From: Amorphochlora amoebiformis
Taxonomy: Eukaryota; Cercozoa; Chlorarachniophyceae
Length of the DNA: 64,000 bases
Assembly (NCBI GenBank): GCA_054601695.1
Contig: BAAHQB010000110.1
Span: 496,001 to 560,000 of the forward strand
Reading direction: 5' to 3'
The position numbers and the translations under genes were made by a program. The notes below the pieces were generated by a model. It was not told the DNA's origin. It ran no database searches and saw only the letters and a list, made by a program, of their open reading frames with translations. This document shows positions 1 to 37,566 of the stretch, in pieces (positions within the stretch are counted from its first letter, which is position 1; every line of letters begins with the position of its first letter).

Positions 1-905
<905 letters not shown>

Positions 906-960
906 TATGTACATATATATAAACCCTATATATACACAAGCTCAATACACGCAAACATAC

Positions 961-1029
961 CTCAAAAAACCACGCAACATCCTCCGGTACCTCCAGGTCC
1001 CCTCCGAGATTCACACCTCTTCTCTTCTC
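961..1029 (-). CDS. Possible internal exon of an unidentified minus-strand gene
   Basis: A 69-nt open stretch on the minus strand encodes 23 residues ending in [11 protein letters not shown]. It is followed by a GT donor (gtatgt at 960-955) and preceded by an AG, though the upstream tract is purine-rich and makes a poor acceptor. Codon usage looks coding compared with the surrounding TA repeat. I found no matching neighbour exon, and the next sequence downstream is pure repeat. It could belong to a gene starting further right (2.4-3.8 kb) or be chance. Confidence 0.25.
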
Positions 1030-1249
1030 CTTCCGACCTTCCAGAACAGTTTTCTCTCTAGGTGGGGGTGGGGTCGCAGGTCTACGTGAGGAGATGAAAT
1101 TCGCTGCGACTGGGAGAGTGAGAGTGTCTGGTGGAAGAGGCTGAGCGAGGGATAAGAGGAGGGTATCTATGTGTTCGAACGCGTAGTCTAGACCTGGGTT
1201 TTTTAGGGGGCAGATTGGTTGGATGTGTGTGGAATGTATGTAGAGGTAT

Positions 1250-2402
<1,153 letters not shown>

Positions 2403-2403
<1 letters not shown>

Positions 2404-3833
2404 TACCTTTCATGATATCATCGGGGTGGTAGTTACTGAGCGAGCGCGATACTTGAATAGACATGCTCGCTGACGTACCAGCCGTCAAAGAGGTTCAACA
2501 TGATGGAATAGTGTTAGGTTGGCTTTAGGCTTTAATTAAGATTACCAGTTATATCGCCACGTTAGTCTCCCAATATCTCTCTCTCTCTTCTCTCTTTTCG
2601 CCCAATCTCTCTCTTTCGCCTCTCCCACATCAAAGCATACCTATTAGGGCTGCAAGCGACGTGACCCCAAAACCAAACTCCACCTCCTGTGCTCTGATGA
2701 TGGGTAGAGCCAATACGGCAACCTGATTCAAACCTTCTTAGTATTCTGTCAAGTGTAAGAGTTGCATATTGCAGTGAATGCAATTGACGTGAGAGTACAA
2801 AATCGCTTACTGGGTGGTATGATTGGTAGTGAGAGAGTATCTCTCCTGTCCCAGCCACGAGCTCAGCTTCCTTGGGACCCACCACGGCGACCAGCGGTCT
2901 GGGATGCACAGCGACCCGACGAAGAGCAATCCCGCACAGCGCGTGCGCCGCGCCGATAGGGTGGGGTTCAGTCATCAAGGTATCGCTATTGGGTTCTTCA
3001 AACGACCTCAAAATGACCTAAGTTATCTTCGCAGTGAGAATAGACTTCGTCTGCTATGGGAGCCAGAGGAGCTGGCTCGGTCGGGTGCGGATATTTGGAA
3101 TAGCAATATCGGAAAATCTACTTCGCCGACAAACAGTCTTGCGGGCGGAAATTTACACCTGGCCATAGAAGATATCATTTATCACGTGAACTATGGATGC
3201 ATCCAGTCAGCAACCTAGGTCGCGCGTGATTTGATGCGCTTTCCTTTTGCCGGCCACGTCTGTACACAATGCCCAACTCGAAGCGGGACAGTTTCACGTC
3301 AACTGGGGAAACGATTTTCCTCAAAGCGAACAAGTGGATCGACTTGCAAATTGCTCCCAGATGGGGGTAGGGCTTTCGGCCCGAACTGGTCAGCCGAGTC
3401 AACCTACTCCGCCGATACAGCCATTTGACACGTGTCTGCACGGAACCCAGAAGAATCTGATGTGCCGAAAAACTAAGTAATGCAAATAAATTTAGTTGAT
3501 TTCACCTCAGAAACTCACTCCTATGACGTCGATCAATGTCAAACCTTTCCCCGTTTATTTTGGGCCCCCGCCCTCCCGAAAACCTCCACCCTTGAGCGAG
3601 ATATGCTCGGGATTTGTGGGAAATCACTGTTTTGTTTTTATGGATATTTTTTAAAATGCGATGGTGCATGGCGAGCACTTCTGGAATGTGCGCTTCTTTC
3701 CACACACTCCCTTCTTTCTCCGATGTTTACTTGTAAATACGGCCAGACTACAATTATATATGCAAATATAAACCTGTCCACATGCACGTATACGCACTCA
3801 CATGCATAAATAAGGACATATCAACCTACCAGG
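2403..3833. other. Unassigned unique-sequence block
   Basis: About 1.4 kb of balanced, repeat-free sequence between TA repeats and the bZIP start codon. It has open frames of 60-149 codons on both strands, the longest on the minus strand at 3011-2562 and on the plus strand at 2823-3218. They overlap each other and match no family I recognise. A minus-strand fragment near 2500-2436 reads sensibly from an ATG to a TAA. The block may hold exons of a minus-strand gene whose other exons lie left of 1030, but I could not build a phase-consistent model. The last few hundred bases are presumably bZIP promoter and 5' UTR. Confidence 0.4.
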
Positions 3834-8326
<4,493 letters not shown>

Positions 8327-8484
8327 CAATTCCTCAATCATTAGATGCGCCGTCGGTTGAAAACTGTACATCCCTCGAAGATTCCGATTAGGTCTCCGAG
8401 CAGCGAGAATAACGTGACCGCTGAAGAAGAGTAGTCTCTGACGTCCTGACGTCGCACATTTAGTGTGAAGAGCATACCTTTGTG

Positions 8485-8490
8485 AATAAA
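8485..8490 (+). promoter_or_regulatory. Polyadenylation signal of the bZIP gene
   Basis: A canonical AATAAA lies 159 nt after the bZIP stop codon in unique sequence, a normal distance for a 3' UTR. Assigned by position only. Confidence 0.5.
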
Positions 8491-9372
8491 ACCATCGATC
8501 TATTACAAACCTTCTCTTTAAATTTGCAATTATATATTACAGTGATACAACAGGTTAGCAAGCTAGAGAGATTACCACTCAAATGAGTGCTATGACTATA
8601 TAGCTAGTATGAACTTATGATCGATGATTACCATACAATCACAAGATTCACAACCGCCCATATATTATAGTACGTATACATAGTATCTGGCATAGGCTAG
8701 ATACGATCAGAGTGCATTTTCTAACATCATCGCGTTGGACAACAAACACCCACATCCAGACGTGCTATATAGATGATTTTTAGGGTGATTATATTACGTA
8801 ACTATGTTACCATACTTTTCGACTGCGGGGAAAGTATGTTACACCACAGAATATCCATTACGTCTAGAAGAAATACACTCTCTGATCCCATTTAACAATG
8901 AAGGTCAGGTCAATAGTCAAGCAGCATCTGCTTGAGCTGGGTAGCCCTAGCATGAAACGGCGCTAATAATGCTGCCGATCTTGAGTGAAGAGGAGCCTTG
9001 ACGATCGATGGCGCCATTTAGGCCATCTAGTCTGATAGAATTCCATGTCCTCCTGTTTCCTGCGCACTCGCGAAGTTGTGTGGCCTTGTGTTTGTTCCAC
9101 TGCAGATGATGAAGATACACAACTGAAGTCCAGAGTATGATCATTGTGGAAAGGAACGCTGTGTAAGATAGAACAGAACAGATTCAACTGATGTTGTTGG
9201 AAACTCTCACGATGCGGAATACGGTTGGGTTAGCGTTGGGGGATGCAGAACACACCTGTAACAAGGCCAGTCATTCTGGAATTCAAATTTGAATCTGTAC
9301 TGCCGAAAAGATAAATAAAAGGTTTTCTCGAGAAAGTCGCTGGAGTGTTTGCGTCCAGGAGGCCTCGTGAAG
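8491..9372 (+). other. Intergenic/promoter region between bZIP and kinase genes
   Basis: About 0.9 kb of unique sequence. Short frames exist on both strands (minus 9144-8947; a plus ATG at 8898), but none joins in phase to the kinase or resembles a known family. An in-frame TAA lies upstream of the kinase ATG at 9373 with no acceptor needed in between, which supports that start. The kinase promoter should be here. Confidence 0.5.
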
Positions 9373-20659
<11,287 letters not shown>

Positions 20660-21118
20660 CCATTTTTGGGACCAGTGAATGCATTCATTAGTCGCTGTAG
20701 CCACGTGCGTGGCGTACGGCGCCGTTTACTGGCTGTTAGCTTAGTTCTAGTAGTTTTCATCATTATGAATATCGACTCAGTACGTTCACAGTGTTTTCGA
20801 CGTGTGTAGATAGATCCTAGGCATACCTTAATTCTAACCGTAGCGATATCTAAATTACTAGATATCTAGGATATACTCAAAGAGAGAAACAAATTTACGT
20901 TTTCAAATATGTCTAGTGTGTGGTTACTTTGTCATCGTAGTAATAGATATACTGCTAGCCTGTGATAAAAATTTAAACGCGATCATTGTTGAATATCAAC
21001 TAGATCAGCATTGATATTTGGGATCAATCATCTAGATCATTGCGCCAAGTTCTAGAAGTTCTAGTTCTAGAAGACATTACTTTGTATGTGCCATACGTAC
21101 GTATCAATGTTGTAAAAT
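20660..21118. other. Convergent intergenic region, CTAG-rich
   Basis: Unique AT-rich sequence after the kinase stop. CTAG is strongly over-represented here and up to 21790 (about 27 copies by eye in 1.1 kb), including a TTCTAGAAG-type cluster near 21050-21070. It should contain the 3' UTR of the plus-strand kinase. No open gene was found. Confidence 0.6.
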
Positions 21119-21120
21119 GT

Positions 21121-21335
21121 ATCACACGTACGCACAAACGTATTCCACATACGTATACCACAAGCGTATATCAAATACGTATCACACGTACGCACAAACG
21201 TATTCCACATACCTAGCATACGTATACCACAAGCGTATATCAAATACGTATCACACGTATGCACAAACGTGTTCCACATACGTCTAGATACGTATACCAC
21301 AAGCGTATCTAGGTATATCTTTATCAAATGCGTAT
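21121..21335 (-). repeat. 60/69-bp tandem repeat with an open antisense frame
   Basis: Three copies: 21121-21180 (60 bp), 21181-21249 (69 bp, with a 9-bp insert) and a diverged third from 21250. The unit is full of ACGT/CGTA motifs (CACACGTACGCACAAACGTA). Because 60 and 69 are multiples of three, the minus strand keeps an 86-codon frame open (21327-21067) that repeats a 20-residue motif containing MWNTFVRTCDT. It may be a real small repeat protein or only an ACGT-rich satellite; no promoter or splice evidence decides this. Confidence 0.7.
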
Positions 21336-21458
21336 CCTAACGTATACCAAATACGTACGCACATAGTATGCCAGATACGTACCTACGACGTGTACCAACA
21401 TATATCTAGAGTATATACATAAACACACACACACACACACACATCTAGATATATATCT

Positions 21459-21494
<36 letters not shown>

Positions 21495-21790
21495 CATATA
21501 TTATATATATATATATATATATGTATCTAGTATATAAAATATATATATATATTATATATATACTAGATATACATATACTAGATCTATATATGTATGTATA
21601 ATATACCTAGATACTATAACATCTAGAACATTAAGTTGAGCCTATGAGTATTTTCAAACATCACTAGATTCTAGAGATCACGGGCAGACTATCCTCACGG
21701 TTAACGTTGAGCAACAATATGAGTGATTGGCTGGGTTGAGCCTCGACGAGAACAAGCAAGCCTAGCGAAATACTAGATATTTATGGATTT
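21336..21790. other. CTAG/TA-rich 3' gap of the next minus-strand gene
   Basis: Mixed (CA)n (about 21420-21442), TCTAGATATA-type palindromes and TA tracts to about 21600, then 170 nt of unique sequence up to the stop codon of the minus-strand gene. It probably includes that gene's 3' UTR. Confidence 0.5.
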
Positions 21791-21881
21791 TCAAGGACGC
21801 AGCGGGTCATCGGGCTGCTCATCGGGCTGCTCATCAATCTCGAAAAACCTAATGTTAAGAGTACAGGTTTCATGTGTAAGA

Positions 21882-21952
<71 letters not shown>

Positions 21953-21971
21953 CATGTATGTATATGAAAAG

Positions 21972-22004
<33 letters not shown>

Positions 22005-22158
22005 CACATGTATACATGCATACATAAAAATATAATGTCTTACATATTGTTAGTATAAAATAGGTTTACTATACCGGTTTGCATCCTCCGAACACACCCG
22101 AGCCCACAAAATCTCATCACATCTGCGAACATTGCATTTAGATATAATATGTACATAA

Positions 22159-22225
<67 letters not shown>

Positions 22226-22450
22226 TACATATATATATACATACATACATACATATCAACATGCTAGTATATAATACAAATGTTCTTGTTTGTACATTAA
22301 TAACAAAATATATATGTAAACACACATGAATATAATACATATATATGTATATATATATATATATATATATCATATATATCGTATATATTATATATATATA
22401 TGTATATTATATATCATATATTATATATATATATATATATTTATATATTT

Positions 22451-22503
<53 letters not shown>

Positions 22504-22599
22504 ATATATACATACATACGTTACGTATTCTGTTAAATATGCGCACAGACACACGCACACATGTATTCATGCTATACATACACACACACACACACACAT

Positions 22600-22635
<36 letters not shown>

Positions 22636-23003
22636 GTATATTTATATATATATATATATATACATTTCATATATATATATATATATATATGAATTCATAC
22701 ATACATACGTATAATTAAATACGCATGCATACAAACGCATGTAAAATGCATATGATTCTTTACCTGGCCCTCCTAGCCTCCTCTACCGCAGCGTCCAACG
22801 CTGCGAGTTGAGCGGCCTGTGCCTATATTCATCAAACCAAGCAAAAATCAAGTCAATTACATCAAATTGAAGTCCATGGGCCTTGTCACACACTGCATAT
22901 TATACGTGTACATAACAGTTGCAAACACCCATGCAAATACACGTAAAATATAATGTGTGTATGGATAATTATATATATAAATATGTGTATATATATATAT
23001 ATC

Positions 23004-23036
<33 letters not shown>

Positions 23037-23107
23037 CATATATATATATAATTATATATATGCGTATATTATATATAGTTACATATAATATATTATAGAT
23101 ATATACG

Positions 23108-23164
<57 letters not shown>

Positions 23165-23457
23165 ATAATCATATATATGCGTATACTATATATATGTAAC
23201 TATAATGTATTATATATAACATATATGTATATATATATATTTATATAATATATATATACATGTATATATATATATATACGTATATATATATATATATATA
23301 TATAGATATAATTATAGAATACATATATACATACATATATATAGTATACATTCAGGCGCACACACGGTTATCAAAATTGTTGCTGCTTGGCATACGTATA
23401 AATTTATACGTAGTATGGATGTACGATACATTATATATACACACACACACATATATC

Positions 23458-23520
<63 letters not shown>

Positions 23521-23719
23521 CTAATATACTCGTAACCCTAACCAACGCAAAGCCATCCCAACCCAAGCATATCTCACTCAACCCTTGCTAATTCATGCCT
23601 TAACACCCTAACGTGAACCCCTGAGTTTCTCACTTCTGCCAGCGACATAGAATTTCGTCGCCCTGCAGCTGCCAACGCCCTGTTTGCTAATGAGTACCGC
23701 CTAAATATATGTCTATATA

Positions 23720-23762
<43 letters not shown>

Positions 23763-23880
23763 TATAAATAGATATACATATGGGTTTTTTTTCTAGAATT
23801 TTTTGGAGGGTACAGAGGGAAAAAAAAAAAAATAATAACAATAATGCACGGGAGCTCGCGAGAGGACTATACATACATAC

Positions 23881-23912
<32 letters not shown>

Positions 23913-24010
23913 GGTATGAATAGATGTACATATGGTTCTATTTTCTGAAATTTTCGGAGGGTACAGAGAAAAAAAAATAATAATTATATGCGGGGGCTCG
24001 CGAGAGGACG

Positions 24011-24050
<40 letters not shown>

Positions 24051-24359
24051 GGTATAAAAAGATATACATTAGACTTTAGCTTCCAGTAGGTATGTAAAAA
24101 TATAAATACATACACATTTATATATTCTACGGGGTTAATTACTTTCTTTGGATTATACTTCGGCGCTTGGCGTCTAGGGTGTTGCGACGTGCCGGGCGGT
24201 CGTGGGAGCTAATGTTTGAGGACCTAGTGGACATGTGTATGCGTGAATATATACATGTGTATGTATATACATGTATGTATATATATATATATATATATGT
24301 ATATACATATATATATATTGTAATATATATATGAATTCTCATATAGGTATATGTATTGA

Positions 24360-24404
<45 letters not shown>

Positions 24405-24662
24405 CATACTAATGCTATTAATATTCCAAGCTAACCCTAACTAACCCTAACCTTAACCCTAACGCTTCCCTAACAATAAACCTAACCCTAACCCTAACCC
24501 TAACCTAAACCTAAAAATAACCCGTGCCAAGCCTTAGTCTAACCCGAATCCTGACAACAACCCTAACCCTAACCCTAACCCTAGCCCTGGCCCTAACCCT
24601 AACCCTAACCCTATATTTAACCCGCACCAAGCCTAAGTCTAACCCCAATCCTGACAACAATC

Positions 24663-24723
<61 letters not shown>

Positions 24724-24745
24724 GCATATATATATATATATATAA

Positions 24746-24785
<40 letters not shown>

Positions 24786-24839
24786 AAATAGCATATTGGT
24801 TTGCGCATTTCCAACCCTTTACACGTACACACACACACG

Positions 24840-24906
<67 letters not shown>

Positions 24907-24907
24907 C

Positions 24908-24947
<40 letters not shown>

Positions 24948-25224
24948 CATACTCAGATTATATGCTTACCCACACACAATACATACCAAACCCACATATG
25001 TATACATTCATACATACACACACATATATATATACATATCTTCAGAAGACAAAACACATGTATCTCTCCAATAAGACCTTCGTCTTTCCCGTTGTTTCGC
25101 CTGATTGGAGCGGCTGATGACCAAATACAAGTTGTGAAATACATACATAGGCCAGGGCTTCCAAGCAGATGGAACCCAAACGCCACGCGTGGCCTCAGGG
25201 GCGGAGGGGAATAGATGTGTGTAG

Positions 25225-25293
<69 letters not shown>

Positions 25294-25339
25294 TTGTATA
25301 TATAAAAGCGTGCATATAAAAGCGTCCATGTACACACAT

Positions 25340-25389
<50 letters not shown>

Positions 25390-25625
25390 TTAAATATATA
25401 TATATGTATATATATATATACATATATATCTATATATGTATATATATGTGCATATGTACATATTCTAGTAAATCTGAACCTGGGCGTTCTGTTGTTCTCC
25501 TCCATCAAGTCATCAAGCCAAAAACCGGTTTTCTGTCCAAGGGATTCCAAATGTGATGATACATCAGTTGCCGAGGGTTGGATACAAACATGATATGTTA
25601 AAGTTGGTATCCAGAGATTAAGCTG

Positions 25626-25660
<35 letters not shown>

Positions 25661-25718
25661 GTATGTGATAATACATTAGAGCTGGCTATCCGGACCGGAG
25701 GTATACACATATATACAG

Positions 25719-25756
<38 letters not shown>

Positions 25757-25833
25757 GTATACATAATATATATATTAGGGTTAACTTTTTTGTATTGGAG
25801 ACGGTCACCCTGCATAGCAATACCGGAGTCAGA

Positions 25834-25903
<70 letters not shown>

Positions 25904-25952
25904 TATATATGTAAATGAAGCATCTTTATACGTATGATTTTATGCTTAGTTA

Positions 25953-25992
<40 letters not shown>

Positions 25993-26049
25993 TATATACA
26001 TACATATATATATATATATCTTCAATATGTATATATATCTATATATACA

Positions 26050-26092
<43 letters not shown>

Positions 26093-26254
26093 GTATGTAA
26101 CACATGAAATGTTTACATGTTTCTTATGTATTCACATATTTACAACAGACACATGTATATAACCTACATACACACATATATACATATATATATATATAGA
26201 GAGAGAGAGAACATTTACATGTATATTTATTTATTTATTTGCAATATATACATA

Positions 26255-26328
<74 letters not shown>

Positions 26329-26371
26329 CAGCACCTTCAACAGAATCTTCCTCTCCGAGTGCTGCTGTGAG

Positions 26372-26421
<50 letters not shown>

Positions 26422-26608
26422 TGTGCTAGAACAGATAGGAGATAAAATATATATACATATACTATATATATATATATATATCCGAGTGCTGCTAGAACGG
26501 ATGGGGGGAGTATCCCTGTATATATATATATATATATATATGAGTGCTGCTAGATAGAACGGGTGGGGGTAGTATCCCTGAGCATAATGTTGTAATGTGT
26601 GTAATGTA

Positions 26609-26666
<58 letters not shown>

Positions 26667-26730
26667 TGCTGCTAGATAGAACGGGTGGGGTAGTATCCCT
26701 GAGGATAATGTTATAAATGTGTGTAATATA

Positions 26731-26780
<50 letters not shown>

Positions 26781-26809
26781 ATGTATATACCTACCTTCGG
26801 GGGTCTTGG

Positions 26810-26848
<39 letters not shown>

Positions 26849-26947
26849 TATATAATCTACCTTTAGGGGTCTTCGGTATTGAGTCGATGTCTAGATTGTT
26901 GTTTCCTTCGGGAGTCCACTATATATATATATATATATATTATATAC

Positions 26948-26980
<33 letters not shown>

Positions 26981-27084
26981 AGATATATATTACGCACCTG
27001 CATGACGTACCGTTCTTGTAGAATCATCATCTGTGCCTATGTATATATCATATAATCATATATCTACATATATATATATATAAG

Positions 27085-27117
<33 letters not shown>

Positions 27118-27174
27118 TATAATTTAGATTGTTTCTATATTTATACAGGTATACACATATGTGCATACATATAA

Positions 27175-27207
<33 letters not shown>

Positions 27208-27281
27208 CATATACATATATACACATATATATATATATAATAATAATAATACACCTATACACATCACGCACCCACACACAC

Positions 27282-27325
<44 letters not shown>

Positions 27326-27490
27326 GTACCATAGTCCTCATAATGCGTTTCTTTACTAAATCAATACCTCTTTCCTTAGTCTCCTAAATTATATGTATAC
27401 ACATACACACACACACATATACATATATATATTTATATATATATATATACTGCAATATATACATGTAACATACATACACCTGAAACATGT

Positions 27491-27580
<90 letters not shown>

Positions 27581-27691
27581 TAAAAGTATATACATGGCAT
27601 ATGTGTATACATATATGTATTTGAATGAAATGTAGGTGTATGAATATTATATAAACTCTGATCCGCGTAAAGGAAACACCCAGACAGATCC

Positions 27692-27736
<45 letters not shown>

Positions 27737-27755
27737 ATACATACATATAATATAC

Positions 27756-27787
<32 letters not shown>

Positions 27788-27996
27788 GTATATTCTACAT
27801 ACATACACACACACACATAAATATATATATAGACATACCTTAATATATATAGTACTATATATTAATAACCTTTGATGGCATCCCGACGCGAACAGGGGGC
27901 CTGAGTGCCGTACGCGTGGTAAATGGAGTACGAAACAACTATAAATGTACAGTTGTAAGTATACACACAAATATATACATATATATATATATATAC

Positions 27997-28029
<33 letters not shown>

Positions 28030-28243
28030 GTATATTTATATATATAAAGCGCATTTGCAAATACACATGGAATGGTACCTGTGAGAGCTTGTTTAACAGC
28101 GTGGCGCTACTGATTGAGAAGATTTGCGTAAACATACCGCAGGGGAAGCCTACTTCTGAGAGGATGTTACCGTATTTCAAACACAGTAGAAAAAATAGGT
28201 GGTGATATACAGAGACGACTTTATGTGTATGTAAATTTTACAT

Positions 28244-28298
<55 letters not shown>

Positions 28299-28545
28299 CA
28301 ATGTAATGCAAAATGTAATATATGTATGGAAAGGAATAAAATACAACCCATCTATTATAGTATAATATAACCTCATCTAAATCGTTATACCTCTGCAATA
28401 ATTATAATGTAACATATGTGATGTAATATAAAGTTGTTATAGTATAGGACACTGTAATAATAATGATGGTAGTATAGCGATGGGAAGAATAATAATAATC
28501 TAACAACATTGAAATTAATTAGTAATAATAATAATAATATATTTC

Positions 28546-28590
<45 letters not shown>

Positions 28591-28597
28591 AATAAAT

Positions 28598-28629
<32 letters not shown>

Positions 28630-28727
28630 CAATAAATTATTATATATATATATACACTACACAGACAATATATAAATACACATATATACTGACTTCCTGC
28701 ACGTGAGTTGGGGCGTGCTGCTGCCAT
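21791..28727 (-). CDS. Unrecognised basic, helical protein built from about 15 small exons
   Basis: No family recognised. Exons on the minus strand: 28727-28690 (ATG), 28155-28138, 28109-28079, 27900-27870, 27355-27330, 27036-26998, 26918-26861, an ambiguous part at 26.72-26.33 kb (one 17-nt copy such as 26577-26561 plus 26364-26335 restores phase), 25622 or 25532 to 25480, 24223-24143, 23679-23634, 22822-22764, 22122-22075, 21848-21791 (TGA). All stated junctions are phase-consistent. Product about 210-240 residues: basic N-terminus ([12 protein letters not shown]), a helix with [18 protein letters not shown], a TPEG/PKTPK stretch, [11 protein letters not shown], a basic segment ([11 protein letters not shown]), an Ala/Glu/Arg helix ([14 protein letters not shown]) and an acidic [10 protein letters not shown] tail. 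Exons 2 and 3 are separated by only 28 nt. A region at 25.2-25.1 kb could hold an additional exon of 3n length. Confidence 0.6.
23760..24070. repeat. Tandem duplication of a ~100-bp unit in an intron
   Basis: Two diverged copies (23760-23870 and 23912-24009) share a GGAGGGTACAGAG core, an A-rich run with ATAATAA and a GCTCGCGAGAGGAC end, each preceded by a TA tract. A third start (AGGTATAAAAAGATATACAT, from about 24050) is truncated. The unit lies in the intron between the exons at 24143 and 23679. Confidence 0.85.
24426..24650 (+). repeat. Interstitial telomere-like (CCCTAA)n array
   Basis: About 220 bp of perfect and degenerate CCCTAA/CCTAACC units (best runs near 24480-24506 and 24560-24612), with a partly duplicated half (AACCC..CCAAGCC..AGTCTAACC at 24517 and 24618). 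It is flanked by TA tracts on both sides and lies in an intron of the minus-strand gene. Confidence 0.85.
26417..26806 (-). repeat. Serial decayed copies of exon pieces between TA tracts
   Basis: A GAGTGCTGCTAG..CGG..GGGGTAGTATCCCTG island occurs at about 26480-26516, 26541-26590 and 26663-26712 (plus a worn one near 26420-26447). Each is followed on the plus strand by a similar ATAATGTT..TGTGTAATG stretch in the last two and by (TA)n. On the minus strand each begins with a CAG acceptor followed by GGATACT. A further island at 26806-26787 repeats the 3' end and donor of the exon at 26918-26861 (CCCAAGACCCCCGAAGGTAGG versus CCGAAGACCCCTAAAGGTAGA). Confidence 0.75.
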
Positions 28728-28804
28728 CTTTTTCGCTCTGATATACTTATTTATATGCCAACATAACACCCATATATATTATAAGCACATGTCTATTTTA
28801 TATA

Positions 28805-28867
<63 letters not shown>

Positions 28868-28962
28868 CATCTTTTTCTGTGATATAATTTTTTGTATGTG
28901 TAAAAACATCATCCATATACATTATAAGCAAATATATATATATATATATATAGATGTATATG

Positions 28963-28993
<31 letters not shown>

Positions 28994-29130
28994 TATACAT
29001 ATGTATGTGTATACATATATTATCTTTTCGCTCTGATAGAGGTGTTCATATGCAAATATAACTTCCATATACGTATCAACATATATATAAGCATATACAT
29101 ATATTTAGAATATAATTTCTATATATCTAT

Positions 29131-29194
<64 letters not shown>

Positions 29195-29259
29195 ATATAT
29201 GATATATTCTATCGAAGACACATAGATATTATATGTCTGTATATATGCATAAATATATA

Positions 29260-29300
<41 letters not shown>

Positions 29301-29377
29301 CATTTACTAAGTAAACACACCTCCGCGAGAAATAATGACTCAGCCCCTCCGTCATTTTAGCTTTCCGTGGATACCTT

Positions 29378-29423
<46 letters not shown>

Positions 29424-29526
29424 AATACTCAACTCTCTATGTATTCCTCTCTAATCTCTCTCTCTCTCCCTTCACCCTCTCTTTGCTTAAATCTCTCTCC
29501 ATTCTCCCCTCTCTTTTCTCTCAAAA
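28728..29526. other. Short gap between tandem minus-strand genes
   Basis: About 800 bp, mostly TA tracts, between the ATG of the unrecognised gene and the stop of the Rossmann-fold gene. Islands near 28860-28930 and 29020-29110 share CATCTTTTTCGCTCTGATA-like text with 28725-28745, so the start region of the downstream gene appears partly copied. No separate gene seen. Confidence 0.5.
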
Positions 29527-37139
<7,613 letters not shown>

Positions 37140-37566
37140 GACTTTTCAAGTACACAAAACACTTAAAGACACACATTGTCTGATTTCAAACAATCCTAAA
37201 TATACATTCCGCTCATGAATGCACGCATATCCAAACCCGCATACACTATACAACACACACGCGCACACAAGCAATCGCGACGATTTGCCCGCATGTATGT
37301 CCTCATAGCCCGCTACGTGAGAAGAAATTCAACCATTAATCAAACAGATTCGGCCTTTTTATTCCTATCCCGTATGAAGCAAACTTTCAGTGAATAACTA
37401 AGCTCTTCACGGAAATTCCGCGTAGTCGTACCCGTTGTCAGCCATGAAACGCGCTGGGCACACACGTGTCCTCTGGGACAGGGGTGGGACACACGATTCC
37501 GACAAATACTCCCCGAAAAGATTAATTTCTCAGCTGTGGCTCCAAGAGGCCGTCACACCTCAACCC
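37140..37566. promoter_or_regulatory. Divergent promoter region of the Rossmann protein and NDUFV1
   Basis: 427 bp of unique sequence free of TA tracts and without CTAG between two outward-facing start codons. It should hold both promoters and 5' UTRs. If the in-frame upstream ATG at 37435 is used for NDUFV1, the gap shrinks to 295 bp. No TATA box or named motif could be assigned. Confidence 0.6.

Noticed and set aside
8898-8941. ATG-led exon upstream of the kinase
   Set aside because: It can be joined to a short downstream piece, but not convincingly to exon 9373, which has its own ATG and an in-frame upstream stop.
21121-21335. CRISPR array
   Set aside because: The repeats are contiguous units without unique spacers, in a eukaryotic intergenic region.
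24426-24650. True chromosome end
   Set aside because: The array is short, degenerate and flanked on both sides by intron sequence and exons of one gene.
25060-25205. Possible extra exon of the unrecognised minus-strand gene
   Set aside because: It is open in several frames, but no donor/acceptor pair of 3n length was convincing, and the flanking exons (25480 and 24223) already join in phase.
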